Below, piece after piece: positions 8,393-20,132 of a stretch of DNA of 64,000 bases; the first letter of the stretch is position 1; each line of letters begins with the position of its first letter. This stretch comes from DASYPQ01 sp036006425. GTDB lineage: Bacteria > Planctomycetota > UBA1135 > GCA-002686595. The notes under the pieces were generated by a model that was given only the letters and a program-made list of their open reading frames with translations, searched no databases and was not told the DNA's origin. Made by a program: the position numbers and the translations under genes. The stretch spans positions 62,001 through 126,000 of the forward strand of contig DASYPQ010000026.1 of NCBI GenBank assembly GCA_036006425.1, in the 5' to 3' direction.

Positions 8393-9925
8393 CTACTTGC
8401 CGAGGTCGACGAACACGCCGCCGGTCCGCTCGGCGATCTTGCGCATGAAATCCTTCTGGAACTCGCCGATCGCGATCGTGTGGATCTTCACCTTGCGCAG
8501 CTCGTTCGCGGCCAGGATCTCGCGCAGGATGTCGTCGGGGTCGACGAAGTCGCCGACGGTCGGGCGCCCGTCCGAGAGGAAGAAGATCGTGTCGATGTCG
8601 ACCGTGTAGCCCTTCTCGCCGGTGCGCAGTCCGGGCCTCACCTGGAGCGCCGCCATGAGCGCGCCGTACGTGTTCGTCTTCCCCTTCTCGAGGTTCGCGG
8701 AACCCGTGAGGCCCGACGCAGCGAGGTCCTCCTTCGAGTTCCCGCCGATCGCCTGCAGGTGCCCCGCCCACTCCTTCGCCGCCGACTTGTTCAGAACATT
8801 CGCGGGCACGAGCTGCTTCTTCCACGGATCGATGTCGGTCGCGAACGCGAGGATGTTGAAGTTCACGAACGGCTCGAGGTGGTCGAGCGTGCGCTGCAGC
8901 TCGGTCTTGACGATGTCGATGCGCTTGAACGACGGATAGTGCCCGGCCTCGAAGCGCTCCTTCTCGGTGACGACGGACTCCATCGAGCCGGAGACGTCGA
9001 TCACGAACAGGATCGAGCGACTCGGCGTGTCGATGCCGTGGTACTCGACGACGCCGGTCTTGAGGTACTCGCGCGGCGGGCCGCCGGTGCGCGCTTCGCG
9101 CCGTCCGCGCAGGTAGGCGATCGCCTCGGGCGGCGGGAGCGCGAATGAACCCTTCGATTCGGCCCACCAGGAGCGCCACTTGTCGGCCGCGGCGCCGAAT
9201 TCCTTGCCGGTCAAGCCCGCGAGGGCCTCGCCGATGTCCGGGACGAGGACGCCTTCCTCCTTCTCCAGCCGGGCGATCAGCGGCTCGATCGCGTCGAGGC
9301 TGCGGACCTTCGCGAGGGCGTCGATCGCGCTCTTGCGCACCTGCCACTGCGCGTCGTTCAGGTTCGCGATCGCGGGCGCGACGACCTTCTCGGAGCCGAG
9401 GATCGTGAGCGCGTCGAGCGCCGTGAGGCGCACGCCCGGCTCCGGATCCGAGCACGCGGGCAGCACGAGATCGGCGACGTCCGGACCCTTGCCCGCGACG
9501 ATCGCCTGCAGCGCGCGGCGCCGCACGTCCCAGGATTTGTCGGTGAGACAGCTCTGCACGGCCGGGCCGACGTCGGAGTACTTCCCGTCCGCGAGCGCGC
9601 GCAGGATCCCCGTGCGCACAGTCTCGGTCTTGTCGGCCTTGAGCGCCGCGAGCAGCACTTCGACGGGCGGTCGCGTCTTGAACGCCGCGAGCACGCGCAC
9701 GGTCGCGCGCACGATCTCGCTGTCCGCCTCCTTCAGCTTCGGAAGGAGCACCTCGACGATGCCCGGGTCCTCGTGCCCTTCGAGGGTCAGGATCGCCTCG
9801 ACGCGGGTCGGCGTGTCCTTGTAGGTGCCGTAGTACTTCTTGAAGTTCGTCAGCGTCTCGTCGCCCGCGAATGCGCAGACGAGCGTCGCGACGAATGCCA
9901 GCGAGAGGAGGTGCGACCGGATCAT
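8393..9925 (-). CDS. Secreted HEAT-repeat protein with C-terminal von Willebrand A domain
   Basis: This gene encodes a 510-residue exported protein. A signal peptide (MIRSHLLSLAFVATLVCAFA) is followed by about five HEAT-like helical repeats at residues 40-225, with motifs such as SWDVRRRALQAI and QWQVRKSAIDAL. A von Willebrand A domain starts near residue 303. It has an intact MIDAS motif DVSGS (310-314) and a later FLSDGRPTVGD, so it probably binds a divalent metal and mediates protein adhesion. The start is taken at 9925, where the ATG begins the signal peptide; an upstream in-frame start would add 12 residues that spoil it. The gene upstream on the same strand ends 67 bases before this start. 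The partner is unknown. Confidence 0.8.
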   Translation of the reverse strand: MIRSHLLSLAFVATLVCAFAGDETLTNFKKYYGTYKDTPTRVEAILTLEGHEDPGIVEVLLPKLKEADSEIVRATVRVLAAFKTRPPVEVLLAALKADKTETVRTGILRALADGKYSDVGPAVQSCLTDKSWDVRRRALQAIVAGKGPDVADLVLPACSDPEPGVRLTALDALTILGSEKVVAPAIANLNDAQWQVRKSAIDALAKVRSLDAIEPLIARLEKEEGVLVPDIGEALAGLTGKEFGAAADKWRSWWAESKGSFALPPPEAIAYLRGRREARTGGPPREYLKTGVVEYHGIDTPSRSILFVIDVSGSMESVVTEKERFEAGHYPSFKRIDIVKTELQRTLDHLEPFVNFNILAFATDIDPWKKQLVPANVLNKSAAKEWAGHLQAIGGNSKEDLAASGLTGSANLEKGKTNTYGALMAALQVRPGLRTGEKGYTVDIDTIFFLSDGRPTVGDFVDPDDILREILAANELRKVKIHTIAIGEFQKDFMRKIAERTGGVFVDLGK

Positions 9926-9992
9926 GGGCGGACGCCGCCGGGTGGGCGGAGCCGAGCCCAATCATAGTGCCGGGAGGACCCCGGCGTCACTC

Positions 9993-11471
9993 TCAGTGAG
10001 GCTTGACCGGGCCGATCAGACGCGTGTCACCCAGCGGGGCCGCCTCGACGTCCGCGCTCTCCAGGGTGATCCGGCCGCCCCCGTCGAGGAGCAGCGTGAC
10101 GTGGACGTCGTCGCGGGAGAGGACCTTGCCGAAGAACAGGCCGCCGGGCGTGCGCACGCGCATGCGCGGCAGCGAGTCGACCGCCTTCGAGTCCTTCTCC
10201 ACGACAGACTGGTCGATGCGCAGGACGTGCTTCGCGGCGACCGCGAGGCGTCCGATGTCGCTCTCGAGCCAGACCTGGCCTTGGCCGACGGCGTAGAGTC
10301 GGCCGTCGAAGATCTCGCCCGTCTTGAGCACGACGCGCACCGCGCCGACGGCCGGAGTCATGATGCGCGTCTCGGAGTCGAGCAGGTCCATCGGGACGGC
10401 GCTCGTCTTCCAGATCCCCGCGAGATCCTCCTGGCTCGCCATCCGCAGCGAGAACGCCGGGATCGCGGTCCCCGACGCGGCGTTCGCGGGTGCCGCGCCG
10501 CCGACGACCTCGCCGTTCGCGAGGGTCACTGCGGCCTGCGGCAGGTTTCCGCCGTCCGGCACCCACTCCCCGTTCTCCTGCACGACGGCTTCTCCCGCCG
10601 GCAGCCCGCTCGATCGTCCGGCGAACGCGAGCGCCGCCGTCGTCGCCCAACCCGCGGGAGTCGGGGCGATCGCGCTCTCGGGATCTGCGTCGGACGCTTC
10701 GCTCGGCGACCAGCCGTGCGTGCTCATCCACTGCTCGAGGCGCTTCCCGCCGAGGCGCGGTGCAGCGGGCGGCTCGACGGCGACCTCGGTCTCGGTCGTC
10801 GCGGGCACCGTGTCCGGGACCTCGGGCGTCGTGGTCGCGACGGTTTCGGGTTCCGTCGTCGACGTCTCCACGACGGGCGTCGTCGTCACCGGGACGGTCT
10901 CCCCGTTCGGGAGGATCGTCTCGCGGCCTGTCGATGCTCCGGTCGGCGACGCGGAGAGCTCCGAGCCGTTCGCGGGAGGCGTGTGCTTCGGCGCGGGATG
11001 CTGCGCGGTCAGGAGCGCGGGCGTCTCCTTGCTCGCGGAGAACTTCATCGCCACGGTGACGGCTGCGCCGATCACGAGGAGCGCGGCGGCGACGGAGAGG
11101 ATGCGGCGGGATCGACCGGTCTCGACCGGGACTTCTTCCTCCTCCTCGATCGACTCTTCCGCGAGCTCTTCCTCGGCGGCGGCCTGCTCCCCCTGGGAGA
11201 GCAGCCAGCTCGCCGACGGATCCGCTCCGGACGGCGCGCCCGCGTCGGCGAGCGCAGTCGGCGCGGACAAATCCGACGCGTCGGGTTCCAACCCGCCGAG
11301 TTCCTGCGAGAGGCCGAGGAAGTCCGTCGCTTCCTGTCCTCCGCCGAAACTGCTCGCGAGCCCGGCCGCGTTGTCGACGAGTCGCGCGCCGGTCGCGGGG
11401 CGATTGCCGAGCGCGCCTGAGTCGTTCGACTCCGCCATGCCGTTCCTATCCGTCTCTTGTCGATCGGCCAT
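9993..11471 (-). CDS. Single-pass membrane protein with acidic cytoplasmic region, unknown function
   Basis: I do not recognise this 492-residue protein. Its N-terminal 120 residues are disordered and end in a glutamate-rich run (residues 99-117). A single hydrophobic segment follows at about 124-143 (ILSVAAALLVIGAAVTVAM), then a Thr/Pro/Val-rich linker to about residue 240. The C-terminal part contains short beta-rich repeats such as VVLKTGEIFDGRLYAVG and RVRTPGGLFFGKVLSRDDVHV, which resemble small SH3- or Sm-like barrels. With positive residues (GRSRR) just before the membrane segment, the C-terminal part is probably outside the cytoplasm. An alternative start is Met12 at 11438. It lies 195 bases downstream of selB on the same strand. 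Confidence 0.6.
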   Translation of the reverse strand: MADRQETDRNGMAESNDSGALGNRPATGARLVDNAAGLASSFGGGQEATDFLGLSQELGGLEPDASDLSAPTALADAGAPSGADPSASWLLSQGEQAAAEEELAEESIEEEEEVPVETGRSRRILSVAAALLVIGAAVTVAMKFSASKETPALLTAQHPAPKHTPPANGSELSASPTGASTGRETILPNGETVPVTTTPVVETSTTEPETVATTTPEVPDTVPATTETEVAVEPPAAPRLGGKRLEQWMSTHGWSPSEASDADPESAIAPTPAGWATTAALAFAGRSSGLPAGEAVVQENGEWVPDGGNLPQAAVTLANGEVVGGAAPANAASGTAIPAFSLRMASQEDLAGIWKTSAVPMDLLDSETRIMTPAVGAVRVVLKTGEIFDGRLYAVGQGQVWLESDIGRLAVAAKHVLRIDQSVVEKDSKAVDSLPRMRVRTPGGLFFGKVLSRDDVHVTLLLDGGGRITLESADVEAAPLGDTRLIGPVKPH

Positions 11472-11666
11472 CGCTCAATATCGCAGGCTCCGGGAGGGGG
11501 AAGCGCGCCGTCCGGTCGACGAAAGGCGCGTTCAGTCCCACCCGGGCCCGTGTGGGCGAGACCAGCGGGGCTTATCGGCAGGATGCCCCTCCCGATCATG
11601 AGCCCGGCCTTCCGTTCGCCCGATCGGGGCCGCGCGAGGTCCGTTCCCGGGAATTCTTTTCGGGAG
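11472..11666. other. Intergenic region between selB and the membrane protein gene
   Basis: This 195-base gap lies downstream of the selB stop and upstream of the next minus-strand gene. It contains an 8-bp inverted repeat GGGAGGGG/CCCCTCCC (11492-11499 and 11586-11593) and an inner CCCAC/GTGGG stem. It probably holds the promoter and leader of the membrane protein gene. I tested it as a selenocysteine tRNA and found no acceptable T arm or UCA anticodon loop. Confidence 0.3.
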
Positions 11667-13580
<1,914 letters not shown>

Positions 13581-13645
13581 GCGGGGTGCGCGCGAGAGCC
13601 TACCCCGCGGGAGTGCTCGTTTCCTCCGCGGTGGCTGGCACGCGC

Positions 13646-15067
13646 CTAGTTGGAACTCGAGAGCACCGCACGGAACACGCGGTTCTCGAGCTCGAACGCG
13701 AGCTCCATCCCCGTCTTCTCGGCGAGAGCGCGCGAGAGCGCGAGTCCGAGTCCGGAACGATCCGAGTCGGTGCGCGCGCGGTCCTTCCTCCAGAACGGCG
13801 CCGAGAGCGAGCGCAGGTCCTCGGGTTCGAGGTCGCCCGCTTCGTTCTCGATCACGAGCCGCCACGAACCGTTCGGGCTCTCGAAGCTGCAGCGCACGAC
13901 GCCGTCGCGGGCCGAATAGTGGATCGCGTTGCTCAGGAGATTCGAGACGACGATCCGCAGGACCTCGGGATCCCCTGCGACGCGATCCCCGAGCCCGACG
14001 TCGCTCTCGACCTTGATCCCTCTCTCGCGCGCGGCCGCGGAGAGCGAGCGCAGGAATTCGCGGACGATGCCGCCGATGTCGACGCTCTCGCGATCGATCC
14101 TCTCCGCTCCCATCTCGAGTCGCGCGAGCTTGAGCAAGGTCGAGAGCGAGCGGCCCATGCGCCAGGCGACGTCGCGCACCTTCGCCAGGGCGACCCGGCC
14201 GGCTTGCGGGTCGTTTCCGTCGCGCAGCGCGACCTCGGACACGGTCAAGAGCTCGCTGACCGGCGTCCGCAGCTCGTGCGCGATGTCCGCGGTCGTGCGG
14301 CGTTCGCGCGTGAGCGCGGTCTGCACCCGGCCGATCAGGGCGTCGATCTTGTCGGCGACGGGCGCGAGCTCCGCGGGCAGCTCGCCGGCCTCGAGCCGCG
14401 CGGGCAGGTCGTCGACGCGGATCGCGTCGAGCCGCGCGGCGAGCCTCCGCGCCGGCTCCAGCCCGCGCTCCACCGCGAGCCAGGAGAGCGCGGCGATCAG
14501 GCCCGCGAGCAGGATGCACGCCCCGATGCACTGCGCGAGGAGCATCCGCTCGAGCGCGACGAGCTCCTCGCGCCCCTGCGCGACGACGAGGACGAGGCGC
14601 GCCGCGGCCGGGCGATCCGGTCCCTCCTCGGGAAACACGTGGTGCACCTCGATGCGCTGCGCGACGTACCTTCCGTCGCGGCCGTCCGGCAGCGGCGCGG
14701 TCCAGTACGAAGGCGTCGCGGTGACCTCGTCGGGCGTGATCAGGTCCGCGCCGGCGAGCGAGTTCGAGCGCTCGAGCAAGGTCCCGTCCGCGAACTTGAT
14801 CTCGAAGTAGGCCGGGTGCGGCGTCGCGGGCCCGCCTTCCTCGCCGCCGTACTCCGGCATCAGCTGGTCCGAGAATTCGAAGTCGACCTGCTCGCGGGTC
14901 TGGAAGACGACCGACGCGAGACTCTCGACGCGCGCCGCGAGATCGCGGTCGAGTCCGGCCTGGAGCGAACGCGCGACGGCGACGTACACGGCGGCGCCCG
15001 CCGCGGCGAGCACGAGCGTCGCGCCTCCGAGCAGCCGCGACAGGAGGAAGAACCGGATCGACTTCAC
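13646..15067 (-). CDS. Sensor histidine kinase, two-component (OmpR-type partner)
   Basis: This gene encodes a 473-residue membrane sensor kinase. Two transmembrane segments (about residues 8-30 and 155-180) bracket a periplasmic sensing region. A HAMP-like linker follows, then the dimerisation/phosphoacceptor helix TADIAHELRTPVSEL with its conserved histidine. The ATPase domain has the N box VVSNLLSNAIHYS and G box SGLGLALSRALAEK. It would phosphorylate the response regulator encoded just upstream. The GTG start at 15067 overlaps the regulator's TGA stop (GTGA), so the two are translationally coupled. The overall layout resembles the PmrB/QseC group. The signal sensed is unknown. Confidence 0.9.
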   Translation of the reverse strand: MKSIRFFLLSRLLGGATLVLAAAGAAVYVAVARSLQAGLDRDLAARVESLASVVFQTREQVDFEFSDQLMPEYGGEEGGPATPHPAYFEIKFADGTLLERSNSLAGADLITPDEVTATPSYWTAPLPDGRDGRYVAQRIEVHHVFPEEGPDRPAAARLVLVVAQGREELVALERMLLAQCIGACILLAGLIAALSWLAVERGLEPARRLAARLDAIRVDDLPARLEAGELPAELAPVADKIDALIGRVQTALTRERRTTADIAHELRTPVSELLTVSEVALRDGNDPQAGRVALAKVRDVAWRMGRSLSTLLKLARLEMGAERIDRESVDIGGIVREFLRSLSAAARERGIKVESDVGLGDRVAGDPEVLRIVVSNLLSNAIHYSARDGVVRCSFESPNGSWRLVIENEAGDLEPEDLRSLSAPFWRKDRARTDSDRSGLGLALSRALAEKTGMELAFELENRVFRAVLSSSN

Positions 15068-15738
15068 GCGGCCGGATCCTCGAGCACGTATCCCTGGCCG
15101 CGCTTCGTGCGGACGAGATCCCTCCCTTCGGGACCGAACTTGGCCCGCAGGATGCAGATCGCCGAGTCCACGGCGTTGCTGCTCGGGAGCTTGTTGACGC
15201 CGTAGATGTGGTCCTCGATCTCCTCGCGCAGGACCGTGTGCCCGCGCCGGAGCGCGAGGTACTCGAGCAGCGCGTACTCGCGCGCCGTGAGTTCGAGCGC
15301 GTTGCCGCGGAACGACGCGCGGCGGGCGACGACGTCGACGACGAGCTCTCCCACCGTGACGACGGAGGACCGTTCCTCGTAGCGCCGGCGGACGAGCGCG
15401 CGGACGCGGGCGAGGAACTCCTCGAACGCGAACGGCTTCACGAGGTAGTCGTCCGCTCCCGCGTCGAGCCCCTGCACGCGGTCCTCGATCCGGTCGCGCG
15501 CCGTGAGCACGAGGACGTGCGGTCGATCCTGCCTCTCGCGGAGGCCGGCGAGGACGCCCATGCCGTCGAGGAGCGGCAGCATGAGATCGAGCACGAGGAC
15601 GTCGTACGGATTGTTGCGCGCGTAGCTCAATCCGGCGCGGCCGTCACCCGCGACGTCGACGGCGAAGCCCTCGCGCGCGAGGCCCGTCCTCAGCGATTCC
15701 CGGAGAGTTTCGGAGTCCTCGACGATGAGGACGCGCAT
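15064..15738 (-). CDS. OmpR/PmrA-type response regulator
   Basis: This gene encodes a 224-residue DNA-binding response regulator. The receiver domain has acidic residues after LIVED, the phosphorylated aspartate in VLVLDLMLPLLDG, the switch threonine in VLTAR and the lysine in YLVKPF. The C-terminal winged helix has LELTAREYALLEYLALRRG and ends in RTKRGQGYVLEDP, typical of the OmpR family. It sits between a secreted-protein gene (3-base gap) and its kinase (4-base overlap), forming one operon. A direct repeat with 11-base period upstream of the operon promoter is a plausible binding site for it. Confidence 0.93.
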   Translation of the reverse strand: MRVLIVEDSETLRESLRTGLAREGFAVDVAGDGRAGLSYARNNPYDVLVLDLMLPLLDGMGVLAGLRERQDRPHVLVLTARDRIEDRVQGLDAGADDYLVKPFAFEEFLARVRALVRRRYEERSSVVTVGELVVDVVARRASFRGNALELTAREYALLEYLALRRGHTVLREEIEDHIYGVNKLPSSNAVDSAICILRAKFGPEGRDLVRTKRGQGYVLEDPAA

Positions 15739-15741
15739 GGG

Positions 15742-16410
15742 TCATCGGGTCGAGAACGGGACCTTGACGAGCGTCTCGTTCCCGTTCGGCGCGATCGCGG
15801 CGATCTCCACCGCGTAGCGCTCGCGGCCGTTCAGGATGCCGTCGGGGATCCGGAACGTCCCCGAACCCGATCGGACCTCGGCGGCCATGAGATCGGTCTC
15901 GCCCTGCTCGAGCGTGATCCGGTATCGGGCCGCGCCCGAGTCCGGAACCCAGGTCACCGTGAGACCGTCGGCCGGCACGTCGACGGCGCCGTCGAGCGGG
16001 AAGTGGACGACCGGCGCCGCGAGGAGCGTGTGCGAGAAGCGCGCGGCTCCGAGCGCGTTTCCGCCGCTCGCCGTCCGGCCGCGCAGGTGGTAGACGCCTT
16101 CGGGATAGCTGGCGAGGATCGACGCGAGCGGCGCTTCGCCGTTCTCCACGTTGATCCCGTAGAGCCCGAAGTGCGCGCCGTCGGCGTGGATCTCGAGGAC
16201 GTTCACGCCCGACGGACCGCGCAGCTGGAGCTCCTCGACGCCCACTTCGCTCTCCGCGCTGACGATGACCGACGCCTGGTCCTCCGCGGGGTTGTACTCG
16301 AGGATCATCCGCTCCTCCTTCAGCAGGCGGAAGCGGCCCTGCGAGCCGGCCTGCGGAGCCCCGACGAAGCCCAAGACGATGCATCCGGCCGCGATCCACG
16401 ATCTACGCAT
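15742..16410 (-). CDS. Secreted beta-sandwich protein in two-component operon
   Basis: I cannot assign a family to this 222-residue exported protein. It starts with a signal peptide (MRRSWIAAGCIVLGFVGAPQAGSQ), then a beta-rich body. The second half (about residues 125-222) begins PVVHFPLDGAVDVPADGLTV, a pattern seen in fibronectin type III-like modules with a VTW-containing strand. The start at 16410 is supported by GAGGAG 7 bases upstream and by the signal peptide; a longer frame to 16551 is not. As first gene of the operon with the OmpR-type regulator and kinase, it may be a periplasmic accessory or a target of the system. Confidence 0.7.
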   Translation of the reverse strand: MRRSWIAAGCIVLGFVGAPQAGSQGRFRLLKEERMILEYNPAEDQASVIVSAESEVGVEELQLRGPSGVNVLEIHADGAHFGLYGINVENGEAPLASILASYPEGVYHLRGRTASGGNALGAARFSHTLLAAPVVHFPLDGAVDVPADGLTVTWVPDSGAARYRITLEQGETDLMAAEVRSGSGTFRIPDGILNGRERYAVEIAAIAPNGNETLVKVPFSTR

Positions 16411-16447
16411 GTGCGATCTCCTCGGCGCCGCGCGCCTCCGGAGCCCG

Positions 16448-16491
16448 AGGATACTCCCGCCCGGGGATCGCGGGGTTATGACGCCGTTACG
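16448..16491 (-). promoter_or_regulatory. Candidate autoregulated promoter with OmpR/PmrA-type direct repeat
   Basis: The region between the two-component operon and the divergent radical SAM gene contains TATCCT (16453-16448, minus strand) as a -10 hexamer. The position 17 bases further upstream has no good -35. Immediately upstream lies a direct repeat of hexamers GTTATG and GTTACG separated by 5 bases (16475-16491 on the plus strand). Regulators of the OmpR/PmrA family bind hexamer-N5-hexamer direct repeats just upstream of, or replacing, the -35. This fits positive autoregulation, but it is an inference. Confidence 0.45.
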
Positions 16492-16535
16492 GCTTCGTCC
16501 CCGGCGGGACGCGTGGGAGAATCCCGGGCCCGCCC

Positions 16536-17477
16536 GTGCCCTTCCGCACACTCCAACCCTGGCTGCTCGAGACGTTCGGGCGACCCGTCCACCGCGTCGC
16601 GCTCGACGCGGGATCGACGTGCCCGAACCGCGACGGAACGCGCGGGTTCGGAGGTTGCGTGTACTGCGACGTCGAGGGTTCCGGCACCGGAGCGCTCCGG
16701 ACCGGGATCGAGCTCGCGCGACAGCTCGAGGCGGGTCTCGCGCGCGTCGCGCGACGCGATGCGGCCGGCGGCGCGATCGCGTACTTCCAGTCGTACTCGA
16801 ACACCTACGTGCCGACGGCGCGGCTGCGCGAGGTCCTCGCGGTCGTCGAGCCGCACCTCGCCTCGAACGGCGGCGCCGTCGTGGCGGTCAGCGTCGCGAC
16901 GCGGCCCGACACGCTCGGCGAGGAGGCGCTCGAGGTCCTCGCGGAGCTCGCGCGCCGCGTTCCGGTCTGGGTCGAGCTCGGCCTCGAGGCCGCCGACGAC
17001 CGCGTGCTGGCCGAGATCCGGCGGTTCCACACCGTGGCCGAGTTCCTGGACGCGACGCGCCGCGCGCACGCCGCCGGTCTCGCCGTCGTCGGGCACGCGA
17101 TCCTCGGCCTGCCCGGCGACGGGAGGGAGGGCGCGCGGCGCACGGCGACGACTCTCGCGCTCGCCGGCACAGAAGGCGTCAAGGTGCACAACCTCATGGT
17201 CCTGAAGCGGACGCAGCTCGCGGCGATGTGGCAGCGCGGCGAGGTCGAGGTCGTCGACGAGACGACGTACGTCGACTGGCTCGCGGACTTCGTGGAGCGG
17301 CTGGCGCCGGAGCAGGTGCTGCACCGTCTGACCGGCGACGCGCGCGAGGTCGAACTGCTCGCGCCGGCACGGAACTTCGACAAGAACGTCGTGCGCGAGG
17401 GACTCGTGCGCGAGCTCGCGCGACGCGGCACGCGCCAGGGAGCGCGGCGGGAACCGGCCTCGACGTCGCCGCGCTAG
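16536..17477 (+). CDS. YhcC-type radical SAM protein (TIGR01212 family)
   Basis: This gene encodes a 313-residue radical S-adenosylmethionine enzyme. The N-terminal half has the family signature CPNRDGTRGFGGCVYC (about residues 29-44), whose cysteines bind the 4Fe-4S cluster. SAM-contact segments GGAIAYFQSYSNTY and HAILGLPGDGREG follow. The family is widespread and its reaction is not well established; a link to RNA or cofactor modification has been proposed. The start is GTG at 16536, which places the cluster motif at the usual distance from the N terminus. It runs divergently from the two-component operon and ends 7 bases from the convergent zinc-ribbon gene. Confidence 0.88.
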   Translation: MPFRTLQPWLLETFGRPVHRVALDAGSTCPNRDGTRGFGGCVYCDVEGSGTGALRTGIELARQLEAGLARVARRDAAGGAIAYFQSYSNTYVPTARLREVLAVVEPHLASNGGAVVAVSVATRPDTLGEEALEVLAELARRVPVWVELGLEAADDRVLAEIRRFHTVAEFLDATRRAHAAGLAVVGHAILGLPGDGREGARRTATTLALAGTEGVKVHNLMVLKRTQLAAMWQRGEVEVVDETTYVDWLADFVERLAPEQVLHRLTGDAREVELLAPARNFDKNVVREGLVRELARRGTRQGARREPASTSPR

Positions 17478-17484
17478 CCGCGCG

Positions 17485-18195
17485 TCAGCCCGGCAGGAAG
17501 AGGATGCGGTCGCAGCTCGGGCACTGCACGAGCTCGGTCCCGCGCTGCACGCGGACGACCAGGTTGACCGGGATCTGCATGTAGCAGGCCTGACAGATCC
17601 GGCCGTCGAGCTCCGCCGTCGCGACGCCCTCACGCGACGAGAGGATGCGCGTGTACAGGGCGAGGGCCTCGCTCGGGATGTCGGCGCCCATCCGCTGTCC
17701 CCGCAGGGCCGTCAGCTCCGCGACCTTCGCCTGGGCCTGCGCCATCTCGCGGTCGACGTTGCGCGAGAACTCGTCGAAGACCTTCTTGTCCGCCTCCGCC
17801 TGCGCGGCGTGCGTCCCCGCTTCCTTGTCGAGGTTCTCGACCTCCTCGACGAGGCGGAGCCCGTCCTCCTCGGCGGTCGAGATGTCGCGCTTCAGCGTGC
17901 GAATCTGGTGCTGGAAGGCGGCGAGCAGCGCGACGTCGTTGCGGCTGGCCGCGGCCTCGTTCTCGACCTTGCGCAGGCGCTGGCGCTGGGTCGTCGTGAG
18001 ATCCTCGATCTCCTTGACGCGCACGCGCAGGCCCTTGCTGCGCTCGCGGAGCTCGGCGACGCGCGCGAGGCGCTTGTCGAGCTCGGCCTTCTTCGCGGTG
18101 CGCTCGGCGGGCAGGCGCTTGAGCTCGCTCTGCGCTCGGAAGAGGTCCCGGTCGATCTCCTGGAGGGAAAGAAGGGCCTGCAAAACCGCCTGCAT
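17485..18195 (-). CDS. Coiled-coil protein with C-terminal C4 zinc ribbon (DUF164/CT398-like)
   Basis: This gene encodes a 236-residue protein with a long helical coiled coil (about residues 10-160, many Glu/Lys/Arg heptads) and a C-terminal zinc ribbon. The ribbon has CQACYM and CPSCDR, giving four cysteines. This is the CT398-type family, found next to core information-processing genes in many bacteria; its biochemical role is not settled. The ATG at 18195 (MQAVLQALLSLQEIDRDL) is chosen because family members begin near this point; a start 11 codons upstream is possible. rpoD ends 82 bases upstream on the same strand. Confidence 0.82.
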   Translation of the reverse strand: MQAVLQALLSLQEIDRDLFRAQSELKRLPAERTAKKAELDKRLARVAELRERSKGLRVRVKEIEDLTTTQRQRLRKVENEAAASRNDVALLAAFQHQIRTLKRDISTAEEDGLRLVEEVENLDKEAGTHAAQAEADKKVFDEFSRNVDREMAQAQAKVAELTALRGQRMGADIPSEALALYTRILSSREGVATAELDGRICQACYMQIPVNLVVRVQRGTELVQCPSCDRILFLPG

Positions 18196-18277
18196 GAGCC
18201 CGAGGAGTTTACCCGCGGCCGCCCGCAAGGGAAGAGGGTGCTCGAACTTGCCGCGCGCCGGGCGCGAAAACGCCGCG

Positions 18278-20035
<1,758 letters not shown>

Positions 20036-20132
20036 AGTGGTTCTGCTGGAGGGTCTGGGGGTTGGCGGGGTTCTCGGGCTTCTCGTGCTGCGGGGATCGA
20101 TCTCTAGGCGGCGGTCGGGGGTCTTTCCCGTG

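Noticed and set aside
11492..11594. Possible selenocysteine tRNA near selB (8-bp acceptor-like repeat GGGAGGGG/CCCCTCCC about 100 bases apart)
   Set aside because: No GTTCGA-type T loop pairs next to the 3' arm on either strand, and no UCA sits in a closed anticodon loop.
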